Part shown: one piece after another, positions 1-7,296 of the stretch
How positions within the stretch are numbered: the first letter of the stretch is position 1
How the letters are laid out: each line of letters opens with the position of its first letter
NCBI GenBank assembly: GCA_030631415.1
Contig: DAOVLE010000020.1
Span: 1-36,556 of the forward strand
Reading direction: 5' to 3'
Length of the DNA stretch: 36,556 nt
From: JAAEQG01 sp023133475
GTDB taxonomy: Bacteria > Planctomycetota > Phycisphaerae > UBA1845
Notes under the pieces: generated by a model
Databases searched by the model: none
Told to the model about the DNA's origin: nothing
Seen by the model: only the letters and a program-made list of their open reading frames with translations
Position numbers and translations under genes: made by a program

Positions 1-1892
1 CGCGCCGCCTCCAGTGCCTCCTCACGACGACCCAACTCGCTCAGCCTGACGCCCAGGTTGCTGAGAAGGCGGGCGCGCTCGGTCATGCTCTTCTCGCCCG
101 TAGTGTTGCCAGGCAGTGCGTCCAGGAGCCGCCGTGTTGCCCACAAACAAAGCTCGCGTAGCGAAACGGTTTGCTCGGGAGCGCGTGCTTCGATAAACGC
201 CGCCAACTGCTCCGTGCCGACTCCCTCCAGGCGTTTCGCGAGGATGTGGCCTAAACCGGCATAGGCGCTCACTTCGCCCAACGTCATCGCTGCCAGGAAG
301 GCAGCCGGCGCTCGCCCGTTCAAGTCTGCCTCCAGCAGTTTAGTCATCCAGTGGATTGCCCGGTCATTCCGTAGCGATACCCGGCCGAGCACCACAAATG
401 CCTGCGCGATCGCCTGGGCATCGTTATCGCTGACGACTTCCAGCAGGTATCCTGTGGGCGTGTGCTTGCTTTCGAGTACGTGGGTGATGAGCTGCTCGCC
501 GAGCAGATCCGGCTCAAGACCGGCCAGATACCGCGACGGCTGGCCTTCGCCTTCCCGAGCGGGGTAGAGGCTGTACAGGAAGCGTACGAAGCCGTCGTCA
601 CCGGGACCGCCAACCCGGTTGTTGAGCAGTTGGGCTTTCTCGAACGTGTCCACGCCGCCGCGCAGCGTAAGTGCGGCGACGGTGCGGGCAGCGGCCTCAA
701 TGAACTTCGTTTCCGCGAAATCGTCCTTGGCGTACTCCACGAAACGCCGTCCCCAGAAATGCTGCTCGTGCTTAACGACTCCGTCCAGCAGAGCCTCGGC
801 GGCCGGATCGAAGCCATCCACGACCGCAAGCGCCGCCATCTGAAGGTAGAGCGGACGGCCAAAGCAATCGTCGCTGAGGTCGAGTGGCTTTGCTAGTTCA
901 GGATTGTGGCGTAGCTCGGCGAAGCGGGCACGGGCCTGCTCGAAGAGCCGCTGGCGCAGCGGGCTGTCAAGCGGGACAGGCCGGAGCTCCGTGGGCGCAT
1001 GACGACTTAGCAGGGCGTCGACGTCGTCGTCCTTTTTGAGCAGCGAACCCCACCAGTCCGCCACTTCACGAGCAAGGAGGACGACCCGCAACGGTGCCTT
1101 GCGCGACGCATGCGCGACGCACTGAAGCGTCTTCCGCAACTCGCGCCACGTCTCGGCGTAATCGATGACGATGAACGTGGGTCGGCTGGATTCCAGGAGT
1201 GCCTGGAGGTCTTGCGGCGTAGCCGTGTCGGGCCAGAACCCGGCGTTCCAACCTGCTTCGAGGCGACTGGCGGCGAATTCGCTGAATAAACGCGTCTTGC
1301 CAATGCCGCCCGGGCCGACGAACAACCGCGCGCTGACGGCTTCCTGGTCCGCACACCATTGATCGAGTTCGGCCCAGATACCCGCGCAGACCTCGCGGTT
1401 GAAAGGTACGGCCTCGCAACGAGCGTTCAGCAGCATCGCGGGGCTCGGGTCATCTGATAGTTTGCGTGTGCGGAGACCGAGCACTGCGCGTTGGCCACGC
1501 GCCTCCCGAGTCAAGATGCCCTCGATGTGTTCGACTTTCACGAGCGTCTTCTGCGTCGTTGTATCGATGCCCTGCGTCGTCACATCGATGCGTTTGAGGG
1601 TAAAGTGGATGGTCTCCTGAAAGAGTTCGAGAAAGTCCTTGATGTCCGTGACACCGGCAGCGGCAATGGCGGAGTTTTGGGTCGCCAAGTCTAGCTGCAG
1701 GAAGGCATCCTCAAGCTGCTCAGTCGTTGCATCATCAAGCAGGGCCAACTCCTTGGGCGGGCGTTTGCCGAGTGCGGGTAGGAGTTCGGCGACAAACGTG
1801 CCAACGGCCGCAACCGTCGGACTGTGTTTGGCGTAGGCGAGAAACGCCTTGATCGTCGCAGCCATTACTTCGGTCAGTCGTGGGATGTTCAT
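1..1892 (-). CDS. STAND-type P-loop NTPase with TPR repeats (partial, 3' end outside window)
   Basis: I read an uninterrupted minus-strand frame from an ATG at 1892-1890 to the window edge, 630 codons with no stop; it is easily missed because the end lies outside. Residues 1-190 are helical with a Thr/Gln-rich, probably coiled segment around 100-125 and match no domain I recognise. A Walker A motif GPGGIGKTR lies near residue 192 and a Walker B-like FIVIDYAE near 240, followed by LLAREV, which fits an NTPase sensor strand. After about 200 more helical residues, the last visible stretch (LSNLGVRLSELGRREEALEA) is a textbook TPR helix pair, so more TPRs should follow outside. STAND proteins of this type act as switches in signalling or antiphage defence; which applies here is not shown. 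No catalytic effector domain (TIR, nuclease, protease) is visible at the N-terminus. Its stand-alone position and repeat-filled 5' flank suggest a monocistronic accessory gene. Confidence 0.85.
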   Translation of the reverse strand, partial: MNIPRLTEVMAATIKAFLAYAKHSPTVAAVGTFVAELLPALGKRPPKELALLDDATTEQLEDAFLQLDLATQNSAIAAAGVTDIKDFLELFQETIHFTLKRIDVTTQGIDTTTQKTLVKVEHIEGILTREARGQRAVLGLRTRKLSDDPSPAMLLNARCEAVPFNREVCAGIWAELDQWCADQEAVSARLFVGPGGIGKTRLFSEFAASRLEAGWNAGFWPDTATPQDLQALLESSRPTFIVIDYAETWRELRKTLQCVAHASRKAPLRVVLLAREVADWWGSLLKKDDDVDALLSRHAPTELRPVPLDSPLRQRLFEQARARFAELRHNPELAKPLDLSDDCFGRPLYLQMAALAVVDGFDPAAEALLDGVVKHEQHFWGRRFVEYAKDDFAETKFIEAAARTVAALTLRGGVDTFEKAQLLNNRVGGPGDDGFVRFLYSLYPAREGEGQPSRYLAGLEPDLLGEQLITHVLESKHTPTGYLLEVVSDNDAQAIAQAFVVLGRVSLRNDRAIHWMTKLLEADLNGRAPAAFLAAMTLGEVSAYAGLGHILAKRLEGVGTEQLAAFIEARAPEQTVSLRELCLWATRRLLDALPGNTTGEKSMTERARLLSNLGVRLSELGRREEALEAA

Positions 1893-1978
1893 AGTGCCAA
1901 AGTGTACCGCGCTTTGTGCCCCGTGTCACCGGCGTGTTTTAATGGGAACAGTCGGTAGGGTGCAGATAATGTGGGCGG

Positions 1979-2190
1979 CGGGTGGCCAGGGCAAGTAGTT
2001 GGGTGGCACGGGCAAGGTCCGCCCCCGGAAGACGTTCATCTTGCAATGGCGCTACCTGGCGGTCCTTGCCCGTGCTGGGCGTTGGAAGCTCTGTGGGCGC
2101 GCTGTGGCCCAGGCCCACGGACAAAGCCCGCGGCGAGGCTTTGGTGGTTGTTACAGGCGTATTGGCGCGGGCCTTGTCCGTGCCACCCTT
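1979..2190. repeat. long inverted repeat, GGGTGGCAYGG(N)CAAG family
   Basis: Arms at 2001-2017 and 2172-2188 pair at 16 of 17 positions. A further half-copy (GGGTGGCCAGGGCAAG) starts at 1980, and inner fragments such as CCTTGCCCGTGCTGGG lie near 2064. The same arm design recurs after glgP at 25388-25594, so this is an interspersed family rather than a local accident. Confidence 0.75.
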
Positions 2191-2250
2191 GAGCTTGTCG
2201 GGAGCACCCGGCGACCTCCAAACTGCGGTGGGTGGAACCCGCCCTACGGT

Positions 2251-2332
2251 GGGTGGCCCATGGCTTTAGCGGTGGGGGACGCGAATCGCATCAGGTATTC
2301 GCGTCCCCCACCGCTAAAGCGATGGGCCACCC
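2251..2332. repeat. near-perfect 35-base inverted repeat (GGGTGGCCCATGGCTTTAGC family)
   Basis: Arms 2251-2285 and 2298-2332 pair at 34 of 35 positions around a 12-base loop. The same element, with arms of 30 bases, occurs at 12910-13027, where it breaks mntA, and a half-copy is at 22651. To its right, up to about 2382, lies a copy of the unit with the core GTCGGGTTTGCGGACCCGAC. Confidence 0.85.
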
Positions 2333-2408
2333 AAAGCCCTCGAACGTCGGGTTTGCGGACCCGACCTGCAAACCCGCCCTACCTCGTTTACCACCTTCAC
2401 CAACGAAG

Positions 2409-2439
2409 GCAGCCCAGCCGCGCGAGGCGACTGGGCTGC
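2409..2439 (-). terminator. possible terminator hairpin after the 2487-6524 gene
   Basis: GCAGCCCAG (2409-2417) pairs perfectly with CTGGGCTGC (2431-2439), 48 bases beyond the stop codon on the minus strand. There is no U-rich tract, so it would be a weak intrinsic terminator or simply an mRNA 3' end structure. Confidence 0.35.
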
Positions 2440-2486
2440 GGGTTTGCATGATTGGCCGGCGAACACCCTAACTTTGCACTGTGGTG

Positions 2487-5400
2487 TTAGTACACCAGGC
2501 CAAAGTGCTCCTGGAAGGCGGCGAAGTCCGTCAGGTCCACGTCGCCGTCCTCGTCAAAGTCGGCACTGACACCCACCGGGCACGTGCCGGCAGCGGGCTG
2601 ACCGGGGCCGTTCAGGCAGTCGGCGAAGACTGCGTAGTCATCCAGGTCCACGTCGCAGTCCTGATCGAAGTCCGCAACGTGATAGGTGACCCGAATGTCG
2701 CAGATGTTCACCAGCACGTACTCGTCGGCATCGACGTTCCCGTCCGAGTTGGTCGTCGAGGGCACCTGGTAGTCGTACTGCAACGCACCGCCGTCGGGCG
2801 TCTCGTAAGGCCCCATGGCCAGGTAAATCTGCGTCGGCATCGAGCCGTATTCCTCGACCAGGTTGATCGTGCCTTCCAGGTAGCCGTCGCCGTAGCCGCT
2901 GGCGGAGGACACCGTGCCTTCGGCATCGCCCCAGCCTTCGTAGTCGTTGTCGTTCTCGTCGGCGAGGTAGGCATCCCACTGAGCCACCTGCCCGGCCTTG
3001 GACCAGGGAGCGGCGGTCAGGGCGCCTGGAGGATTGGCCACGAAGATGAAGTGGTCATTGCCTTCACCGGCATCCTCGACCGCGATGTACAGCTCGTCAC
3101 CGATCACCCCGGCGTACAGGTGCAGCCCACCGTTGGAACTGACCATGGTGGCGGATGCGTCCAGATTGCCGTCCATGCTCCATCCGCCGGTGACGGTGAA
3201 CTGCCAATCGGTGCCGGCCCAGGTGGAATCGCCGTCCCAGAAGGTGACGTCCAGAAGCTGAGCATACGACGGGACGCTTACCGTAGCCTTCCAGATCGAG
3301 CCGGGCCCGTTCGTGGTCATCATCACGTCACCGACGAACGGAGTCCAGTTGTTGAACCCGTAGTGGAGATAGACCGGATCGGCGTTCTCCAACGGCCCAC
3401 CCACCGGGTTGTAGTAGACGGTCACTTCCTCACCAGCCACCGCCGGGTCCGGATCGATCCATGGGCCTCCTGGCTGATATGTGCAGTTGCGCACCGGAGT
3501 CTCAACCCGTTGCCCGAGAATGTTCCAGGCTTCGACAATTATGGTGTGGGCTCCGGTCTCGTAATAGGCCCAGTCGAACCACCAGTAACCAATAGCGAGG
3601 CGGCACTGGTCCCACTCCTCGGCGGCGTCGATCTTAATCCGGACGTTGTTGACGGATTCGTTGACGCTCATGCGGATCGTGTACCACGGGGACACGATGG
3701 TCTCGCCCTCAGTCGGGAAGTCGATGTTGACCGCCGGCGGATCGAGCGGAATGAAGAATCCGTTGAACAGGTCATCCTCGGCAGGATGGGTAGCGTCGGC
3801 ACCCAGATCGTACCAGATCACGCCGTTGGTGCCGGCTTCGTAGTGGAACGGCTTGAGCCAGACTTCTTGACCCAGGCTGGTGTCGTATCGAACCACGAAC
3901 TCGTGCCGGGTGGCCATTTCAAGGCCCGACAGGCTGACCGTGCCCTCGATCATGACCCCGTTAGAGGTGACACCCGTTTGGGAGATGGCGATGGCGTTAC
4001 TGTTGACGTCATACCAGCCGCCCTCGCCGTCCACCGGGGACCAGCGGAGCCATGCCTCGGCACCGGCATCGAAGCTGGTGGCTTCGGCGGTGAAGCGGAA
4101 GGTCAAACCGGTCGTATTGATGTAAATGTCACCCTCGGCCGATCCGGAGGCACCGGAAGTCTCCAGGGTGCAGGTGGCGTCCACCAAGCCGCCGTATGCG
4201 GCTGCCGGATCATAGGTGCAGTTGCGCACCGGCGTCTCATAACGCTGCCCCAGGATGTTCCAGGATTCGGCGATTATCTCATGATCGCCGGGCGAATAGG
4301 ATGACCAATCAAACCACCAGTAATGGTAAGCGAAGTAGCACTGGCTCCAATCGCCGGTGTCGATCTTCACACGCACGTTGTTGGTGGACTCGTTGGTGTA
4401 CATCTGGATGGTGTAGTCCGGCGATACGATGGTCTCGCCCTCGTTGGGGAAGATAATGTTCACACCAGGCGGCGTGAGCGGCGTGAAGAACCCGTTGTAC
4501 AGGTCATCATCGGCGGGGTGCAGGACATCCGGCCCCAAATCATACGAAGCCACCCCGTTGGTGCCCACCGAATACGTGAAGGGCTTAAGCCAGATGGTCG
4601 CCCGTGAACCGGTTTCATACGCAACCACAAATTCATGACGGACCATCAGTTCAAGCCCGCTCAGGCTGACTGAACCTTCGACAATCACACCATTGGAGGT
4701 GATCCCGTTGGTGTTGAGTGGGATCGCGTTGCTGTTGACGTCATACCAGTTGCTTTCGTAGGTCGGGGAATAGATCAGCCAGGCTTCGGCATCGGGATCA
4801 AAGCTGGTCATCTCGGCGGTGAAGTTGAAGACCAGCCCGTTGGTGTTGATGTATATCTCGCCCTCGACCAGCCCAGCCTCGCCGGTGGTTTCCAAGGTGC
4901 ACCGCACATCATAGATATTGCCGAACGGGCCAGATGGATTGTAGGTGCAGTGGCGGACGTCGGTTTCAGTCCTCTGCCCCAGAATATTCCAGCCTTCGGC
5001 GATGATCTCGTGGGCACCGCTGTCGTAGTCAGCCCAGTCGAACCACCAATAACCATCCTCGAATCGGCACTGGCTCCACTCGCCGCCGTCGATCCGGACC
5101 AAGGCGTTGTTGGTCGAAGCGCCGGCGCCCAGACGGATGGTGTAGACCGCCGACTCGATGACCTCGTTTTCGGTCGGGAAGTCGATGGTCACATGTGGCG
5201 TTTCGAGCGGGATGAAAAATCCGTTGTAGAGATCACCCTCGCTGGGGTGAGCCGCGGACGGCCCCAGATCGTACGAAGCCACGCCATTGGTGCCGGCTTC
5301 GTGGTGGAACGGCTTAAGCCAGACCGTCTCCCGAGCACCGTCTTCGTATCGGACCACGAATTCGTGGCGGGTGGGGATATCCAGGTCGCTCAGGCTGACC

Positions 5401-6524
5401 GAGCCCTCGATGAGCACGCCGTTGGAGGTGGCACCGGTTTCGGTGAGGGCAATGGCGTTGGTGCTGATGTCATACCAGCCGCCCTCGCCATCGACGGGCG
5501 ACCACTGCAACCAGGCTTCGGTGCCGGCCTCGAAGCTCTCCACCTCGGCGTTGAAGTTGAAGGTCAAGCCGTTGGTGTTGAGGTAGATGTCCCCCTCGAC
5601 CGTCCCGGACGCACCGGTGGTTTCGAGGGTGCAAGAGGCTGCCAGCACGTCGGCGTAGGGCACCGGCGGCTGATAGCTGCAATGACGGACGGCGGTCTCA
5701 TAACGCTGCCCGAAGACGCTCCAGGCTTCGGCGATCATCTCCCGGTCGCCGGTGGGGTAATTGCTCCAGTCGAACCACCAGTGCCCATCGCTCCAATAGC
5801 ACTGGCTCCAGTCGCCGGCGTCGATCTTGACGCGGACGTTGTCGCTCGAGTCGCTGGCGGTCATGCGGATGACGTAGGTGGCTGACGTGATGATCTCGTC
5901 TTCCTGGGGATAATCGATGCTCACGAAGGGCACCGCACCCATCAGAGTCACGTCATCCACCCGGAAGGTGCCGGCGGTGGAAGGCGCCCCCTCGCCGTCA
6001 GCCTGCGTGTCGCCGTAGATGTAAAACCGGAACTCGACCGTGTCGCCTTCAGCCACAGAGATGTCGCCGAAATCGAAGGTGTAATCGACATAGCTTGGGG
6101 TCACCGTGTAATCAAGCGATTCGATCACAGAGGCGAAACCATTGGTGCTTACGCTCACTCGGCCTTCATCAGCCACGGTGTTACTGCCGTCACCGCGAAA
6201 CCCGAGGGCGGTCAAGGTGCCGCAAAAGCCCGCGTCAACGGTCACCGTGAAGCTGATGTACTCAGCCAGGTCGATGGTGCCGCCGGTGTTCCAATCCTTG
6301 CTGTTAAACGCATCTGCCCCACTATTGGCGGTGACGTTCACCCTGGCGAATTCGGAAAAAGTCAGCCCCGGGGTGGCTGATCCGTTGGTGTTGGGCGTAT
6401 CATTGTCCCCATCAAACCCCAAGCCTGTAAACTCATACACGCCAAGCGGTTCGGCAAAACCCACCGCCGGCTGAAAACCCCAGCACAAAGCTGCAACAAA
6501 CAGACACAGAACAACCCTTCTCAC
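2487..6524 (-). CDS. large secreted modular protein with repeated Trp-rich units, CBM25-like module and dockerin-like C-terminus
   Basis: I start at GTG 6524, because AAGGAG (6532-6537) sits 7 bases before it and it gives a clean signal peptide (VRRVVLCLFVAALCWGF...GFA); an upstream ATG at 6548 would add eight residues. Numbering from that ATG: 35-205 is a beta-rich jellyroll-like domain. Then come four copies of an 88-residue unit A (about 208-294, 452-537, 695-780, 938-1026) with the motif YWWFDW and NILGQR.ETPVRNCTY. Three copies of a roughly 150-residue unit B lie between them (ETTGASG..EGDIYINT, WLKPFHYEAGTNG). Residues 1028-1120 resemble a CBM25 starch-binding module (VTVYYNP, VYLHYGFNNWT). 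Residues 1121-1287 form a beta-rich domain (DGNLDASAT, GNDHFIFVA). 1292-1353 is a paired EF-hand tail (DFDQDCDVDLDDY, DFDEDGDVDLTDF). No catalytic domain is seen. Likely an extracellular or surface polysaccharide-binding protein. Confidence 0.9.
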   Translation of the reverse strand: MRRVVLCLFVAALCWGFQPAVGFAEPLGVYEFTGLGFDGDNDTPNTNGSATPGLTFSEFARVNVTANSGADAFNSKDWNTGGTIDLAEYISFTVTVDAGFCGTLTALGFRGDGSNTVADEGRVSVSTNGFASVIESLDYTVTPSYVDYTFDFGDISVAEGDTVEFRFYIYGDTQADGEGAPSTAGTFRVDDVTLMGAVPFVSIDYPQEDEIITSATYVIRMTASDSSDNVRVKIDAGDWSQCYWSDGHWWFDWSNYPTGDREMIAEAWSVFGQRYETAVRHCSYQPPVPYADVLAASCTLETTGASGTVEGDIYLNTNGLTFNFNAEVESFEAGTEAWLQWSPVDGEGGWYDISTNAIALTETGATSNGVLIEGSVSLSDLDIPTRHEFVVRYEDGARETVWLKPFHHEAGTNGVASYDLGPSAAHPSEGDLYNGFFIPLETPHVTIDFPTENEVIESAVYTIRLGAGASTNNALVRIDGGEWSQCRFEDGYWWFDWADYDSGAHEIIAEGWNILGQRTETDVRHCTYNPSGPFGNIYDVRCTLETTGEAGLVEGEIYINTNGLVFNFTAEMTSFDPDAEAWLIYSPTYESNWYDVNSNAIPLNTNGITSNGVIVEGSVSLSGLELMVRHEFVVAYETGSRATIWLKPFTYSVGTNGVASYDLGPDVLHPADDDLYNGFFTPLTPPGVNIIFPNEGETIVSPDYTIQMYTNESTNNVRVKIDTGDWSQCYFAYHYWWFDWSSYSPGDHEIIAESWNILGQRYETPVRNCTYDPAAAYGGLVDATCTLETSGASGSAEGDIYINTTGLTFRFTAEATSFDAGAEAWLRWSPVDGEGGWYDVNSNAIAISQTGVTSNGVMIEGTVSLSGLEMATRHEFVVRYDTSLGQEVWLKPFHYEAGTNGVIWYDLGADATHPAEDDLFNGFFIPLDPPAVNIDFPTEGETIVSPWYTIRMSVNESVNNVRIKIDAAEEWDQCRLAIGYWWFDWAYYETGAHTIIVEAWNILGQRVETPVRNCTYQPGGPWIDPDPAVAGEEVTVYYNPVGGPLENADPVYLHYGFNNWTPFVGDVMMTTNGPGSIWKATVSVPSYAQLLDVTFWDGDSTWAGTDWQFTVTGGWSMDGNLDASATMVSSNGGLHLYAGVIGDELYIAVEDAGEGNDHFIFVANPPGALTAAPWSKAGQVAQWDAYLADENDNDYEGWGDAEGTVSSASGYGDGYLEGTINLVEEYGSMPTQIYLAMGPYETPDGGALQYDYQVPSTTNSDGNVDADEYVLVNICDIRVTYHVADFDQDCDVDLDDYAVFADCLNGPGQPAAGTCPVGVSADFDEDGDVDLTDFAAFQEHFGLVY

Positions 6525-6531
6525 ATCCTCA

Positions 6532-6537
6532 CTCCTT
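6532..6537 (-). promoter_or_regulatory. Shine-Dalgarno AAGGAG that fixes the GTG start at 6524
   Basis: The spacing to GTG 6524 is 7 bases. The site lies inside the longer ATG-initiated frame, which argues against the ATG at 6548. Confidence 0.6.
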
Positions 6538-6613
6538 AAAACAAACATAAACCAATCCTCAGCATTCGGAGATCACTTCTCCTCCTGCTCCATTTCCGAT
6601 AGTTAACAACACC

Positions 6614-6700
6614 GTAGGGCGGGTTCTACCCGCCTTTCCGGCATGGTGCGACAGATGAAATCTGCCCTACATGTGCTAACGGCGGGCGAAACCCGCCCTA
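6614..6700. repeat. palindromic extragenic repeat, TAGGGCGGGTTNNACCCGCC family
   Basis: One self-complementary half (GGGCGGGTTCTACCCGCC) at the left, a TCTGCCCTAC half-unit, and a second GGCGGGCGAAACCCGCCCTA half at the right. The two halves can also pair with each other. This is the commonest repeat in the window. Confidence 0.8.
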
Positions 6701-6858
6701 GCATCCTTTCCGCATCGAGGGCTGCTTGCCCCCGTAAAACCCGCTGATTTGTGGAGGGTGATTGCCTCCTCCCCTCGATCTCGCATTATAGCACACCGGC
6801 AATGCTCAATGCAAGCAATTATCGGATAAGTCACCACCCTACCAGGGCAATCGCATCT

Positions 6859-6918
6859 AATGGAGAATGGAGAATTGAGAAAATGGAAAATGGAAAATGG
6901 AAAATGTGGGGATGGGAA
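6859..6918 (+). repeat. A-rich tandem repeat (TGGAAAA units) with GTGGGGATGGGA tail
   Basis: Units of TGGAGAA and TGGAAAA are repeated seven times, then comes the linker GTGGGGATGGGAAAC. It is the left module of a composite element also found near 14903, 27591, 28421 and 36393. A short reverse copy lies at 7113-7140. Confidence 0.75.
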
Positions 6919-6950
6919 ACATTGTCGTTGGGTGCACTCCTTTCTTCTCT

Positions 6951-6985
6951 TCTCTGCGTTCTCTGCGTTTCTGCGTTCATGAAAA
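6951..6985. repeat. short tandem repeat of CTCTGCGTT units
   Basis: Three 8-9 base units of TCTCTGCGT appear in a row. A second copy of the same tandem stands at about 25602-25636, so it is an interspersed simple repeat. Confidence 0.65.
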
Positions 6986-6989
6986 ATGT

Positions 6990-7068
6990 GGGTCAGCGGC
7001 GACAATCCGCAACGTTTAGCGGCGACAAGTCCGTAGCGTTTAGCGGCGACCCGAAGGGGAGCGCGTAG
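6990..7068 (+). repeat. tandem GTTTAGCGGCGAC repeat (24-base units)
   Basis: Three units: one degenerate (GTCAGCGGCGACAATCC), then GTTTAGCGGCGACAAGTCC and GTTTAGCGGCGACCCGAAGG, ending in GGGGAGCGCGTAGAAGG. The unit period is 23-24 bases. Closely matching arrays are at about 14983, 28425 and 36460, always next to the A-rich module. Confidence 0.8.
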
Positions 7069-7296
7069 AAGGGAGAAAAAAGCGTATCATAGTTGGAAGA
7101 TGTGCACGCACCTCATTCTCCATTTTCCATTTTCCATTTTCAAACGTATGGGCAGTGGGTGAAGCACGCCTTCTTGGCGTGGAATCTACAATGCTTGCTT
7201 GCAATGGGGAGACTTGTTTGGGTACGATAAGGGCTAAAGGCACGGGGAACGGTAAATGTATGTACCCATCTCAACAGCAAATCAGGAGGGATGCTT

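Larger units (their letters stand above)
1893..2486. other. 594-base gene-free region made of palindromic repeats
   Basis: No credible gene is seen. Open frames here read through repeats and have no recognisable protein features. The content is a repeat with GGGTGGCACGGGCAAGG arms, a near-perfect 35-base inverted repeat, copies of the CGGGTYTGCGGACCCG unit, and a GC-rich hairpin after the gene ending at 2487. Confidence 0.75.
6549..7296. other. divergent 748-base intergenic region filled with repeats
   Basis: It separates the divergent genes starting at 6524 (-) and 7297 (+) and must hold both promoters, though I could not pick a convincing -35/-10 pair for either. It contains a GGGCGGGTT-type palindrome, A-rich tandem units, an (N)TCTCTGCGT tandem and GTTTAGCGGCGAC tandem units, listed separately. 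No coding sequence is supported. Confidence 0.7.

Noticed and set aside
462..896. Plus-strand 144-codon frame near the left edge
   Set aside because: It is antisense to the STAND gene, which has P-loop, Walker B and TPR motifs in one continuous frame.
1982..2471. Overlapping open frames of 80-150 codons in the left intergenic region
   Set aside because: They are translations of palindromic repeats; the same peptide words appear wherever the repeat occurs (for example GGTRPT, RVEPAL).
2481..4304. A 607-codon open frame on the plus strand opposite the secreted repeat protein, and a 311-codon one at 4950-5885
   Set aside because: They mirror the minus-strand gene, whose signal peptide, repeats and EF-hand tail are clear. 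The plus frames have low-complexity Val/Gly/Asp composition and no domain; they come from high GC at third positions.
6549..7296. Mobile element or integration site in the repeat-rich gap
   Set aside because: No transposase, integrase, direct flanking duplications or tRNA gene could be found; the repeats are interspersed families.
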